From IMG/VR virus record IMGVR_UViG_3300032235_000637, positions 1 to 64,000 of that record: a DNA stretch of 64,000 bases. One strand, given 5' to 3'. The position numbers and the translations under genes were made by a program. Shown here one piece after another: positions 30,389 through 39,307 of the stretch. The DNA is from a virus. The number at the start of each line of letters is the position of its first letter. Position 1 is the first letter of the stretch. The notes beneath the pieces were generated by a model that saw only the letters and a list, made by a program, of their open reading frames with translations, made no database searches and was not told where the DNA came from.

Positions 30389-31248
30389 AGTCTTGTAATC
30401 ACTTTTTTTAATATTTGTTTGAATTTATATGATATTGGGTTGTTTGGTAGGTTTTTCCAATGAGCAATCAATTCAGCGAACCACTCATCGAAGTTCGTGG
30501 CAGCATAATCAGATGGTAATCCCATTTTCTTTGCTACTAGCTCTCTCAATTTCTCATTTTTCTTACCTTCCAAATTTTTTCTTCTTGTTTTTCTCTCGAA
30601 AAAAGCATCCAACATTTTTTTGTATTCGTTTCTCAAAAATGGTTCAACTTGTTTCGACATCCTATCGGACAGAAAGTGAGCATATTCATGCATAAGAACA
30701 TCTATATCATCAACATAAAATTGATCTAAATAAATAATTCTATCATGGTAAACACCAGAAGGTGATGTTTTACTACCAATAATATTTAAATTTTTGAATT
30801 TTGGATTTGTTTTGGTATTCGTAATAACAATCTTTGGTTTTCTATTTGGTAGTAGATCACGGTAATCTCGAAACAACATCTGAATCAATCTTTTCATTGT
30901 TCTCATGTTGAGAGAACCTTGTTTAAAATCCTGATCGACATACTTGTCTTTGAATACATTGATACCATAGTCGGTGAAAAGTAATTCACCCTCTACTTTG
31001 GTTCGTAGATAATCAGCTTTCAGACGTTTCTCGTATTCAGCTTTTTTAGCATTACGAAATCTATCAATCAATTCAGAAGGAACTTTTAGTTCCTCCATTT
31101 TATTGATTTTATCTGCTTCTTCGGGAGGTAGGTTTTCCTTCTCTTGGTCTACCCAATCCTTATAATTAGGCACACCCTCGTCTTTCAACTCCTGTTTACG
31201 AAGTCGATTTCTCTCGCGTCTTTCAAAGAATAATCCAAAAGAATCCAT
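30385..31248 (-). CDS. Zinc metallopeptidase-like protein, 287 aa, late promoter
   Basis: The motif VLMHEYAHFLS contains HExxH (H187, E188, H191 from the start at 31248), and TNFDEWFAELIAHW supplies a third-ligand glutamate at about 259, as in gluzincin-type peptidases. The N-terminal 130 residues are charged and helical. The ATG at 31248 lies 5 nt after TAAATA, so it is expressed late; virion maturation or lysis are options. An upstream TTG is less likely. Confidence 0.68.
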   Translation of the reverse strand: MDSFGLFFERRERNRLRKQELKDEGVPNYKDWVDQEKENLPPEEADKINKMEELKVPSELIDRFRNAKKAEYEKRLKADYLRTKVEGELLFTDYGINVFKDKYVDQDFKQGSLNMRTMKRLIQMLFRDYRDLLPNRKPKIVITNTKTNPKFKNLNIIGSKTSPSGVYHDRIIYLDQFYVDDIDVLMHEYAHFLSDRMSKQVEPFLRNEYKKMLDAFFERKTRRKNLEGKKNEKLRELVAKKMGLPSDYAATNFDEWFAELIAHWKNLPNNPISYKFKQILKKVITRL

Positions 31249-31253
31249 GTGAT

Positions 31254-31259
31254 TATTTA
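31254..31259 (-). promoter_or_regulatory. Late promoter TAAATA for metallopeptidase
   Basis: TAAATA, 5-nt spacer ATCAC, then ATG. It lies within the end of the neighbouring gene. Confidence 0.62.
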
Positions 31260-32345
31260 ACCACAAATGGTTTTACCCAATGTCGCGATGTTGGCTAATC
31301 CACTGTTGATCATGACTTGCTCCACACCAAATGTCTCTTGACCAAGAGCTACGATATTAAAACCTTGTTGCCAGTTAAATGTCGTACCGTATGCAGAGTT
31401 CAGCGAACAAAGACAACCACCTTCAAAACCATAAATTTGTTTTTCAGGACGATTACCAACAGCAGGAATGCGTTGACATGTGCTACCGATTCTGTGAGTA
31501 TGACCATGTAGAATAGATGCGCCCCATTTATCAATCTCACCACGAGCAGAATAACCACCATTCTTACGCACAGTCGTTCCGTGTGTAACAATCAAACCAT
31601 TCAAATCCACGTAATCAACATGCTCAACTTTATTTTGATAATCACCCATGAACACGTTCTGATAGCTTAGTCTTTCAGTGATTTCTGGAAGGCAACCAAG
31701 TTCTCCCAAACGATCCGATAGATAACGTCTCCATCTACCATCAATCGATTGACCGCTGTGATTGGAAACGGTTTCATAGATTTTAGCACCATTGGACACG
31801 GAAATCAGATCATCCAAAAATTGATGATATGCCTTACGCTCATCCAAGAGACTCCAATGCTTTTTAATATCTTTTGGATATTTGGAAATGGCAAGCATAT
31901 CCATAGTATCACCATTCAATACAATCGTTCTTGGTTGCAATTCAGCAATTGTTTCAAGAAAGATATTGATAGCCGATTCGTCATGGCAACCAAAATGGAA
32001 ATCAGAACCAACGACAGCATACTCATTCAATCCGTAAGACACTGAATTATTATTCAGACTATTGACTTTAATTGGAGCAAGTTGTTCGAGAAATGCAAAG
32101 ACTTCATCCTCTGTCTTTTTGAATTTCTGTGGTTTGTCACGTTGCATATTTTCCACTACGTAACCCTGTTTATGAGATACAGTAGGTTTCACATCTTCAT
32201 ATTCGGATGTGATCACATTATCCTCATAATAACGTTTGATCCAGCCTTGGGCTGTTGATTTAGGCACTCCGTATGTATCGTAGATCATTGAAAATGTCCA
32301 ACCTTTATCAATACGCGCATCGATTACTTCTTGTTTATTTATCAT
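31257..32345 (-). CDS. HTH plus calcineurin-like metallophosphoesterase, 362 aa
   Basis: Residues 1-40 (GWTFSMIYDTYGVPKSTAQG) are a helix-turn-helix. The phosphoesterase core shows GSDFHFG (D115, H117), LNGDTMDM, VSNHSG in place of GNHE, LIVTHGTTV and LHGHTHR. The SNH variant may affect chemistry. A DNA-directed phosphatase or nuclease is suggested by the fusion. Similar architectures occur in T4-like phages of marine hosts. Confidence 0.75.
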   Translation of the reverse strand: MINKQEVIDARIDKGWTFSMIYDTYGVPKSTAQGWIKRYYEDNVITSEYEDVKPTVSHKQGYVVENMQRDKPQKFKKTEDEVFAFLEQLAPIKVNSLNNNSVSYGLNEYAVVGSDFHFGCHDESAINIFLETIAELQPRTIVLNGDTMDMLAISKYPKDIKKHWSLLDERKAYHQFLDDLISVSNGAKIYETVSNHSGQSIDGRWRRYLSDRLGELGCLPEITERLSYQNVFMGDYQNKVEHVDYVDLNGLIVTHGTTVRKNGGYSARGEIDKWGASILHGHTHRIGSTCQRIPAVGNRPEKQIYGFEGGCLCSLNSAYGTTFNWQQGFNIVALGQETFGVEQVMINSGLANIATLGKTICG

Positions 32346-32353
32346 CGCTTTTA

Positions 32354-32698
32354 TTACTTAATTTCTTCTTTGTGTTTTTTAGCCAATTCTTTATTATGTT
32401 GATATTTTTGTATAAAATGCTCATCCCCTTGAACTGTATGTTCTGTATCATCCCACCCATCATCATAACCCATGTCATCCACTGTCGTGGTATGAACATT
32501 GATCTTGTCACCATCCTCTGCGGTTGCTTGTCGTATTCCAATAATTTTTCCTTCATCGTCTTTGATGAGAATAGAGCATTTCCCATCATAATACCATGGG
32601 AGTCTCATAAGATAGGTGATAGCTCCTCCGAAATTGATTTCACAATTTCCTTCAGGATCAAGCTTGTTTAGCTCTTTAATGAGTTCTTTCGTTTTCAT
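32354..32698 (-). CDS. Hypothetical protein, 114 aa
   Basis: MKTKELIKELNKLDPEGNCE is a common phage opening. Acidic middle (DDMGYDDGWDDTEH) and a lysine-rich tail. 4-nt overlap with the gene upstream. Not recognised further. Confidence 0.6.
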   Translation of the reverse strand: MKTKELIKELNKLDPEGNCEINFGGAITYLMRLPWYYDGKCSILIKDDEGKIIGIRQATAEDGDKINVHTTTVDDMGYDDGWDDTEHTVQGDEHFIQKYQHNKELAKKHKEEIK

Positions 32699-32949
32699 AC
32701 AAATGAGGGTTTCACTTGACCTGTTTCAACCGCTTCCCAAAAAGTTTTCAATTTTTCAATATCTGCTGATTCCATGTCCGATAATAGAACTTCATCACCA
32801 TCATCAACATATTTCACCCAAAAAGCATCAGATTTGAAAATGATGTAAGCATTCATATCATCATTCCACCCTTCTACTTGGACACAATCACCGACGAACA
32901 ATTCTTCGCCAGTATGGTCGGTCATTCCAGTATTTATTTTATTTCGCAT
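32695..32949 (-). CDS. Hypothetical protein, 84 aa
   Basis: The start at 32949 (MRNKINTGMTDHTGEELF) overlaps the rmlB stop as ATGCGAAATAA; an ATG at 32958 is an alternative. The GEELFVGDCVQVEGWNDD segment looks like a small barrel. Not recognised. Confidence 0.52.
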   Translation of the reverse strand: MRNKINTGMTDHTGEELFVGDCVQVEGWNDDMNAYIIFKSDAFWVKYVDDGDEVLLSDMESADIEKLKTFWEAVETGQVKPSFV

Positions 32950-33910
32950 ACGATCCATATTTATTTTTATAAAATTCCACAGTCTCTTTGAGAGCTTCGT
33001 CATGATTCCGTAATTCAAAAGGAATATGAGATTCGATGGCATAACGGAAGTCATGCCCCTTTCTATCTTCGACAAATTTGATATTAGGTGTCACTCCCAA
33101 TATACTACCAATATCTTTGATCATGTCAAGGTTTGTTTTTTCAATTCCCGAACCAATGTTGGTAGAACAGTATGGATTACTAGCGATTTCCAACAACCAT
33201 TTGTTGTGATCTTCAACATGAATCCACTCACGGATGTTCTCTCCTGTTCCATAGACAGGAATTGGTTCACCTCTTACGATAGAGCGAATTACAGTGGGGA
33301 GAAATTTCTCATTTGCTTGGTGCTTACCGAAATTGTTACAGCAGTGTGTCGTGGTGATGTCTAATCCATAAGTCGTGACATAAGAGTTAGCAATCAGATC
33401 AGCAGATGCTTTGGATGCAGCATAAGGACTTCTTGGGTTGAATGGTGAATCTTCTGTGAATGCGGGGTCATTCACGTTCAAGTGTCCGAATACTTCGTCA
33501 GTGGAAATATTAATAACTTTTGCTTGAGGTTGATATTTTCGCACCCATTCCAATAGAGACACCATACCAATTACATTATTTTCAATAAATGCTTCGGGAG
33601 AATTGATGCTGCGATCAACATGAGATTCAGCAGCAAAATGGAAGATGTAATCGAATTTCCATTCTCTAGCTCGACTCAAGGATGAGTCTAAATTCATAAT
33701 ATTTTCCCTATATTCATAATATAAATTATCAGGATTTGATGTGATCCAATTGTAAGATTCTTTTATCAAAGGTCTTGCGCCAATTCCATACTTATCGATA
33801 TTCACCAACTGGAGATTTTTATATTTTCGGAGAACCATTTCAATGAAATTACTCCCAATGAATCCACACCCACCAGTAACCAACACTTTACAATTTGTTA
33901 AATCAATCAT
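32939..33910 (-). CDS. rmlB: dTDP-glucose 4,6-dehydratase (RmlB-like)
   Basis: 323 aa SDR enzyme. Rossmann motif TGGCGFIGS (12-20), HFAAESHVDRSI, the STDEVFG catalytic loop with T/D/E, and SPYAASKASAD containing YxxxK. It makes dTDP-4-keto-6-deoxyglucose. rmlA and an rmlD-like gene lie at 45.2-46.9 kb; rmlC is not in the window. The sugar could decorate virion proteins or DNA, or modify the host surface. Confidence 0.9.
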   Translation of the reverse strand: MIDLTNCKVLVTGGCGFIGSNFIEMVLRKYKNLQLVNIDKYGIGARPLIKESYNWITSNPDNLYYEYRENIMNLDSSLSRAREWKFDYIFHFAAESHVDRSINSPEAFIENNVIGMVSLLEWVRKYQPQAKVINISTDEVFGHLNVNDPAFTEDSPFNPRSPYAASKASADLIANSYVTTYGLDITTTHCCNNFGKHQANEKFLPTVIRSIVRGEPIPVYGTGENIREWIHVEDHNKWLLEIASNPYCSTNIGSGIEKTNLDMIKDIGSILGVTPNIKFVEDRKGHDFRYAIESHIPFELRNHDEALKETVEFYKNKYGSYAK

Positions 33911-33989
33911 ATTTCCCTTACTTTAGCGTTGAATTAACCAATGTCAAGAGTATTTTTTAAATCATTTCAAAAAATTTCATCATATTGAC

Positions 33990-33995
33990 TAAATA
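33990..33995 (+). promoter_or_regulatory. Late promoter TAAATA for TnpB-like gene
   Basis: GACTAAATA followed by the 5-nt spacer TTTAT and the GTG start codon, the same context as late structural genes. Confidence 0.7.
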
Positions 33996-34000
33996 TTTAT

Positions 34001-35338
34001 GTGACCACTTTGAAAATCAAACACGAATGTGATTCTGATCTGACAGCATTTCTCAGGGAATGTAATAAGATCAAAAGGATTGCGTTTAATTTGTTCAAAA
34101 TAGAGTATGATAGAAATGTAGTCAATAAGATTATCAAAAATGATTACAATATCAATTATAATTTGGTTGATATTTCTATTTTGGAATATCAAGTTAGTAA
34201 CGCTTTTGATTTGATGAAATCCTGTAAAGAACGTAAGCAATCTAAAATGACTTTCGGTTCTTTATTACAATGGAAAAGATTTAATAAGGGAATCATCTCT
34301 AAAGAGGAATTTAATAATATCAAAAATACCCAACCAATTCTATTTACTGGTAGATCAAACGAGTCGTTTGGTAATCGTAAGATAAAATTAGATATTTATA
34401 ATAAACAAATTATTTTCAAACGCACCAAAAAAGACCACTATAATCTCAAGATTATCACATCCAATTCTCGTTGGAAAATGCTTGAGAAGTTGCAGAATTA
34501 TTTTGAATTCAATTCTACGCCAATCACTTATAAATTAGATAATAATTATATTTATATAACTTTTGATGAGTCAGTTCTAAAAGAACGCGAACACCATTTT
34601 ATTGACAATAGAATCGCTGGATTAGATTTGAATCCAAATTATATCGCTTTTACTATTAGGGATTTCAATAATGATTCTATCGTTCATAAGACTGTTTATG
34701 ATCTTACCAAGTTAAATGATACTCATAATAAGAATAAAAAAGATCATGAAGTGGTGGAAATCTCTAAGAGTATTTCAAATCTCTGTAAGCATTATAAAGT
34801 GGAGTGTGTTGGTCTTGAAAAACTTACTATGACTTCCAAGAATCATAACAAGGGTCGTAAGCTGAATAGATTACTTAATAATTCTTGGAATCGTAATAGA
34901 TTCGTTAATAATCTCAAGAAACGTCTTAATATTTTAGGTATTAAAAATCAAGAATTGATATGCGCTTATTCATCTACCGTGGGATGCTTAGATCATCCAG
35001 AAGAAACAGACAGTATTGCAGCAGCCTTGGAAATGGCTCGTCGTTGCTATGTATTTTTAAATCGCTATGTTAAAAAGCGTAAAGAATTTTCAGATGTGGA
35101 TGTTATGTTCCCATCGTTCAACAGGGGTCTGATAAAAGAGAGATGGAATTCAATTCTATCAGACTATAACCCTAAGAACATGGGATACAAAGGTATTCAC
35201 GAATATCTGAAAGCTAATAAGAAATCGAATGAGTTAAGATTTCTCTTCAAGGACTATGATTTTAGTTCTTGGAGTTGTTTTAGTCTAAAATCATACAAAA
35301 GTTTGGTAGCTTGCTACCAGAATGTGTTTGATTTATGA
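34001..35338 (+). CDS. TnpB-like RuvC nuclease lacking the zinc ribbon, GTG start
   Basis: 445 aa. The split RuvC nuclease of the TnpB/Cas12 superfamily is complete: RuvC-I IAGLDLNPNYIAF (D209), RuvC-II VECVGLEKLTM (E273) and RuvC-III TDSIAAALEMARR (D337). The CxxC zinc ribbon normally between II and III is replaced by ICAYSSTVGCLDH. About 100 residues follow RuvC-III, an unusual C-terminal extension. The first 190 residues match the wedge/recognition part only in length and basic character. No TnpA partner or transposon ends are seen, and it is driven by a phage late promoter, so it looks domesticated. RNA-guided nuclease, resolvase-like enzyme or homing factor are all possible. Confidence 0.72.
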   Translation: MTTLKIKHECDSDLTAFLRECNKIKRIAFNLFKIEYDRNVVNKIIKNDYNINYNLVDISILEYQVSNAFDLMKSCKERKQSKMTFGSLLQWKRFNKGIISKEEFNNIKNTQPILFTGRSNESFGNRKIKLDIYNKQIIFKRTKKDHYNLKIITSNSRWKMLEKLQNYFEFNSTPITYKLDNNYIYITFDESVLKEREHHFIDNRIAGLDLNPNYIAFTIRDFNNDSIVHKTVYDLTKLNDTHNKNKKDHEVVEISKSISNLCKHYKVECVGLEKLTMTSKNHNKGRKLNRLLNNSWNRNRFVNNLKKRLNILGIKNQELICAYSSTVGCLDHPEETDSIAAALEMARRCYVFLNRYVKKRKEFSDVDVMFPSFNRGLIKERWNSILSDYNPKNMGYKGIHEYLKANKKSNELRFLFKDYDFSSWSCFSLKSYKSLVACYQNVFDL

Positions 35339-35349
35339 TAGCTCAAGAG

Positions 35350-35355
35350 TAAATA
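35350..35355 (+). promoter_or_regulatory. Late promoter TAAATA for 35361-35825
   Basis: GAGTAAATA, 5-nt spacer TCAAT, ATG. Lies in the 22-nt gap after the TnpB-like gene. Confidence 0.62.
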
Positions 35356-35360
35356 TCAAT

Positions 35361-35825
35361 ATGGATCACGATGAAGATGATGATTTTTTGAATGCGGAAG
35401 TGGATGATATTATTTCACAAATCAAAAATCAATCAAAAATTGTTAATCAATTACCAAAAAATAAACCAGATCTCAAGAAAGAAGATTTGGAAGAATTTGT
35501 TATTACCAATGCTGGTAAAGTCGTGAATCATTCTTTGGAAATGGTTGAGAATCTTAAATTGGAAGTTCTTGCTGGTGCAGATTCCAAGTTGATTGAGTCT
35601 GTATCAGAATTGGTGAAAGCTACCACATCTGCGATTGATGCTCTTTCCAAATTAAAAATATCGGAGGACAAAATCAAAGCACAGAAAGAAATCACTCAAA
35701 TGAATATTCAAGCAAAAATCATTCGAGATGAAGAGGAGAGCAATACTCCAAAATTAACTTTCACTAGAAACGATATCATCAAATTGTTGAATCAAAAAGA
35801 AGAATCACCAGTAGTGGATGTTTAA
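35361..35825 (+). CDS. Acidic helical protein, possible small terminase-like
   Basis: 154 aa from the ATG at 35361 (MDHDEDDDFLNAEVDD), chosen for its late-promoter spacing. The middle is a long helical hairpin (LVKATTSAIDALSKLKISED). Length, acidic start and helical core are reminiscent of T4 gp16 small terminase, but the terminase large subunit is 19 kb away and no motif proves it. It ends overlapping the convergent gene by 4 nt. Confidence 0.45.
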   Translation: MDHDEDDDFLNAEVDDIISQIKNQSKIVNQLPKNKPDLKKEDLEEFVITNAGKVVNHSLEMVENLKLEVLAGADSKLIESVSELVKATTSAIDALSKLKISEDKIKAQKEITQMNIQAKIIRDEEESNTPKLTFTRNDIIKLLNQKEESPVVDV

Positions 35826-36733
35826 TTACCCAACTGTCCATCGACAGTATTGAGTTTGTATTCTTCGTTCTTGTCTGGTTTCTGTATTTTGAGAACAGTG
35901 TCTCTCTTATCAAAAACATCACCGAAGATATCTTCTTCAAAGATTTCATCCTTGTCTCCTTCTTTCAATTCTTTCTCAAATACATAATTTGAAGATGTTG
36001 CATTATTCTTTTCTGAATCGAATGGGGAGTAATCTTTTTTATCTCTAAAGATTCGGAAATGCTCTTCTCCAATAACTTCTTTAACCTTATCGAAAATTTG
36101 ACTTCTGATGTCTGACATCTTCACACGATAGTAAGAGTCCTTGACATTGATTGTGCCATGAGATTTTTGTTGCCATTCTCCTGTTTTCTCCAGTGAATAT
36201 CTTTGCTGCGGTGCTTTATCAACAATTGGTAAGGTGTTGTCATTCACCACACTAGCGTTCAAAGAAGAACGAAACATCTTCTCTACTTCTTTATTGGCAG
36301 ATACTATCATGTTCTGTATGAATTTTGGAGACTTATTGTAAATGTCCACTGGTATTTCCAATGGGTAATCACCATCTTCGAATAAGGTAGTGTTATGTCT
36401 AGTTATTTCTTTATTACCAACATTTCCAAGTATATCAGGAATCGCTTCAAAATACTTTTTATCCTTTGCCAATTCTTTAGCATAAGATGACAACGGACCA
36501 TTCGATAATTGCTTGACGTAATAGGCAATGTCCCATGGTTCCAAATCTTTTCCTTCTTCATCCAATTTATTAATAAATTTTTCCAATTGGTTGAGTCCTA
36601 ATTCGTAAATCTTTTTAAATTCTATCATGAACTCAATTTCCACTTTGGAAAATTTGTCATCAATATTTTTATAATTCACCAAATCTTCTTTAGTGAATAG
36701 AATGCTACGGAGTATTTCAATTTTATTTCTCAT
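35822..36733 (-). CDS. Putative virion/baseplate-region protein, 303 aa
   Basis: Charged helical protein with no recognised domain (EFKKIYELGLNQLEKFINKL; FRIFRDKKDYSPFDSEKN). It is the last gene of a baseplate operon beginning at 41182 or 39294 and overlaps the hub-like gene by 4 nt, so a structural or assembly role is inferred from position only. Confidence 0.55.
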   Translation of the reverse strand: MRNKIEILRSILFTKEDLVNYKNIDDKFSKVEIEFMIEFKKIYELGLNQLEKFINKLDEEGKDLEPWDIAYYVKQLSNGPLSSYAKELAKDKKYFEAIPDILGNVGNKEITRHNTTLFEDGDYPLEIPVDIYNKSPKFIQNMIVSANKEVEKMFRSSLNASVVNDNTLPIVDKAPQQRYSLEKTGEWQQKSHGTINVKDSYYRVKMSDIRSQIFDKVKEVIGEEHFRIFRDKKDYSPFDSEKNNATSSNYVFEKELKEGDKDEIFEEDIFGDVFDKRDTVLKIQKPDKNEEYKLNTVDGQLGN

Positions 36734-38040
36734 TCAACTTCATTTTTTATTTTGCTACTACTACCAACGTAGGTCTTACAGCATTTGAATTCATTAGTAT
36801 AGGTATCACTCGAAAAAATATGGCGCACTTCTGTTACAAACCACCTACCATACATTTTCGTATCACCTTTTTGTTTCACTTCTCCAATTTTAACAATATC
36901 TAAAAATTTACCTGCTTCTCTTCCAGTGAATCCTATGTTACTGAAAATACAATTCAAATTATAAAATGTTAATAAATTACACATTTCAGCTTCCACCATT
37001 TTCACAGTATCTTCAACTTCATATGGTGTTCTATAATGTCTAAATTTTTGTTTCGTGGTTTTATTTCTCACGACAAATGGTTTGGGACTACCACCAATTG
37101 CTTTGAAAACATCAACAAATTTGGTCTTCCATTTTTTCTCAATATCTTCCAATTTTAAAATTTTCATTTTTTGGACACCTAAAAATTTGTCATACCCATG
37201 AACAACTGAATTGATAAAGAAATCATTATTCCATTCATACAGAGGTGTATTATATGCGAAATTTTTCAAACCACTGGAAAATTTACTAACTTTCGCATCA
37301 GGTGGTGGGTTGTTTTCATTTTCAGCAACGCTTTTATCTGACAAATCAGCAGTGGTAAAAGCATCTGTCGTATTTTTTTTATTTTCTGAAAAAATCTTGG
37401 TGAGATACATCATTTGATATTTCCCAATTTTTTTATTTTTCATTATGAGTGCTTTAGTATAAAGTTCTCCATCTTTACCATAAAAATATTTTAGTAGATG
37501 ATAGACCAAATCAATGTATCTGAAAGACATGGGTGGTATGTAAGAAAAATCAAAATCTCCGCTTTCCCAATTTTCTTTATCGATTTTATCTTCTCCCAAT
37601 AATTCAATAAAAATGTCTTTTAAGATATCACCTATTTTACCACTGAACGATTTGTTGTATGGAATGGTGTCCATAAACGGTAACATATCTTTATGGATTA
37701 TCTTAAATTTTTTAATATTTTCCGAACGAACTTCAACATCTCCACTGTTATCTTCTTGTAATAAGATAAATTCTTCTTCTATTTTTTCTTCCTCATCTTT
37801 GGGTTTTAAGAAAATTTTAACTTCATCTCTTCCATCACCTCTTAAAAGATATTTCTCTTCGAATAAATCATAAGGGTTTGCGACAGCAATCGTTCCCCTT
37901 AAAAAAGGATTGAAAATACTATCTACCAAAGTTAAACCTTTGACAGCAGAACTAGCATATTTATTTTCATCTCCGTCAGAATTTTTAAACGTGTATTCGT
38001 ATTCAAATTCTACATCATTTATCTTACATACCTCAGCCAT
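36730..38040 (-). CDS. Baseplate hub-like protein (gp27/gpD type), 436 aa
   Basis: Beta-rich, opening with MAEVCKINDVEFEYEYTF and VDSIFNPFLRGTIAVANPYD; the end GRWFVTEVRHIFSSDTYTNE has the pattern of hub proteins where a barrel rides on the tail tube (R/W-V..V.H.F....Y.N). It lies next to gp53-like and gp48/54-like genes. Assignment is from context plus this terminal pattern. Confidence 0.5.
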   Translation of the reverse strand: MAEVCKINDVEFEYEYTFKNSDGDENKYASSAVKGLTLVDSIFNPFLRGTIAVANPYDLFEEKYLLRGDGRDEVKIFLKPKDEEEKIEEEFILLQEDNSGDVEVRSENIKKFKIIHKDMLPFMDTIPYNKSFSGKIGDILKDIFIELLGEDKIDKENWESGDFDFSYIPPMSFRYIDLVYHLLKYFYGKDGELYTKALIMKNKKIGKYQMMYLTKIFSENKKNTTDAFTTADLSDKSVAENENNPPPDAKVSKFSSGLKNFAYNTPLYEWNNDFFINSVVHGYDKFLGVQKMKILKLEDIEKKWKTKFVDVFKAIGGSPKPFVVRNKTTKQKFRHYRTPYEVEDTVKMVEAEMCNLLTFYNLNCIFSNIGFTGREAGKFLDIVKIGEVKQKGDTKMYGRWFVTEVRHIFSSDTYTNEFKCCKTYVGSSSKIKNEVE

Positions 38041-38441
38041 TAGAAATGCCTCCCATTGAATATAGTATTTTTTGTAATATCGTTATAAAGCAATACTCTG
38101 TATTCCAATTTGATATATTTCAACCTTATACCACCATCAACCCAAAATGGAGGGTTTTGGATTTGGTCTTTATTCATCAGATACAAAATCCACCATGATT
38201 TAATATCACCGTAAATTTTATAAGATAAAGTCGTCATGGGCATTCTGGTTGTCACATCATAAAATTCCACGAATTCTGGATCTAAATCTACTAAATCAAT
38301 TTTATTTAAAATATTATAGAAATAGAAATCTTTATCATCGACCTTTTCTGTATATACTCTAAAAATACGCTCATAATCCCCAATATTCAGCGTGGAAAGG
38401 GACTCTATGTTATTTTGGTAATCTCCTCGTTTTTCTTCCAT
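38040..38441 (-). CDS. 53: Baseplate wedge gp53-like protein, 133 aa
   Basis: The core YDVTTRMPMTTLSYKIYGDI then KSWWILYLMNKDQIQNPPFW matches the gp53/LysM-like pattern: start of the wedge domain, a YG-x-WW segment and N-x-I-x-x-P. It starts 2 nt after the stop of the tube-initiator gene. Function: joins adjacent wedges in the baseplate. Confidence 0.65.
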   Translation of the reverse strand: MEEKRGDYQNNIESLSTLNIGDYERIFRVYTEKVDDKDFYFYNILNKIDLVDLDPEFVEFYDVTTRMPMTTLSYKIYGDIKSWWILYLMNKDQIQNPPFWVDGGIRLKYIKLEYRVLLYNDITKNTIFNGRHF

Positions 38442-38442
38442 A

Positions 38443-39294
38443 TCATTTAACTTTGTCCATGAAGTTGCTAACTTCGGTTGTCAATGAAGTGAGTGACATT
38501 GTAATTTGATAGCCATCAGGTGTGATAGCACCATTTACGAGTCTTCTCGCACCGATCATACTAACAGAAAAATTGCTACAATAAGCCCATCTCATGTATC
38601 TCAAACCCTTTAATTTTACTTGGTAAATATGAGGAGGTTCCATGGTAATGGATGTTAGCCTTTTTGGTCTATTAATTCTTGTTAATTTATCAATCAAATC
38701 ATAATTTTTCTGAACAGCATCTCCATTTATCGTGTTGAATAATGGGAATGTTATTTCCAATGCACCATCGTTCTGTGCATATTGATATAATTTAGGTGTT
38801 TCAATGTAAGAGCCAGGTGCGGTAGACATTCCTTTACCAAATCCACCAGCAGCTTTTTTAAATTCTTCCATATTACCTATACTAGAAACCATTTCCCCTC
38901 CTTGTTTTACCAATTTAGAAATATTTTCTTTACCTTTAAATTCTTGCAAAGGTGCTAATATCTCATTAGAACCAGTTTGTAGCAAACTGTCAACTTTCGC
39001 TAAGGCTCCGTTTTGAAAAGTATCACCAAATTCATTTGAGAACGATCTAACACTATCACCAAAGTATGGTATAAAAAAATCATCAACTTTTTCAACGTTT
39101 TGATACAATCCTTCATAAAATTCATCAGCACTTTTAGCTGTAGCCAAATTTATATAACTCTGTAACCTATTCAAAGCGGCACTCGATTTTATTTTATAGG
39201 ATGACAATTTTACATAAGGCGCAACATTTCGATATGGACTATTTCTGGGAACAGAAGTCCAGTCGTATTCTTTATGTACATTGATCGTAGCCAT
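38443..39294 (-). CDS. Baseplate tail-tube initiator, gp48/gp54-like, 283 aa
   Basis: The C-terminal half reads ITFPLFNTINGDAVQKNYDL, LTRINRPKRLTSITMEPP, VKLKGLRYMRWAYCSNFSVS and GYQITMSLTSLTTEVSNF, the pattern of T4-type tube-cap proteins. The N-terminal 150 residues are helical. Its late promoter places the ATG 6 nt after TAAATA. Confidence 0.65.
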   Translation of the reverse strand: MATINVHKEYDWTSVPRNSPYRNVAPYVKLSSYKIKSSAALNRLQSYINLATAKSADEFYEGLYQNVEKVDDFFIPYFGDSVRSFSNEFGDTFQNGALAKVDSLLQTGSNEILAPLQEFKGKENISKLVKQGGEMVSSIGNMEEFKKAAGGFGKGMSTAPGSYIETPKLYQYAQNDGALEITFPLFNTINGDAVQKNYDLIDKLTRINRPKRLTSITMEPPHIYQVKLKGLRYMRWAYCSNFSVSMIGARRLVNGAITPDGYQITMSLTSLTTEVSNFMDKVK

Positions 39295-39300
39295 TGATAT

Positions 39301-39306
39301 TATTTA
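39301..39306 (-). promoter_or_regulatory. Late promoter TAAATA for gp48/54-like gene
   Basis: TAAATA, 6-nt spacer, ATG at 39294. Confidence 0.58.
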
Positions 39307-39307
39307 A

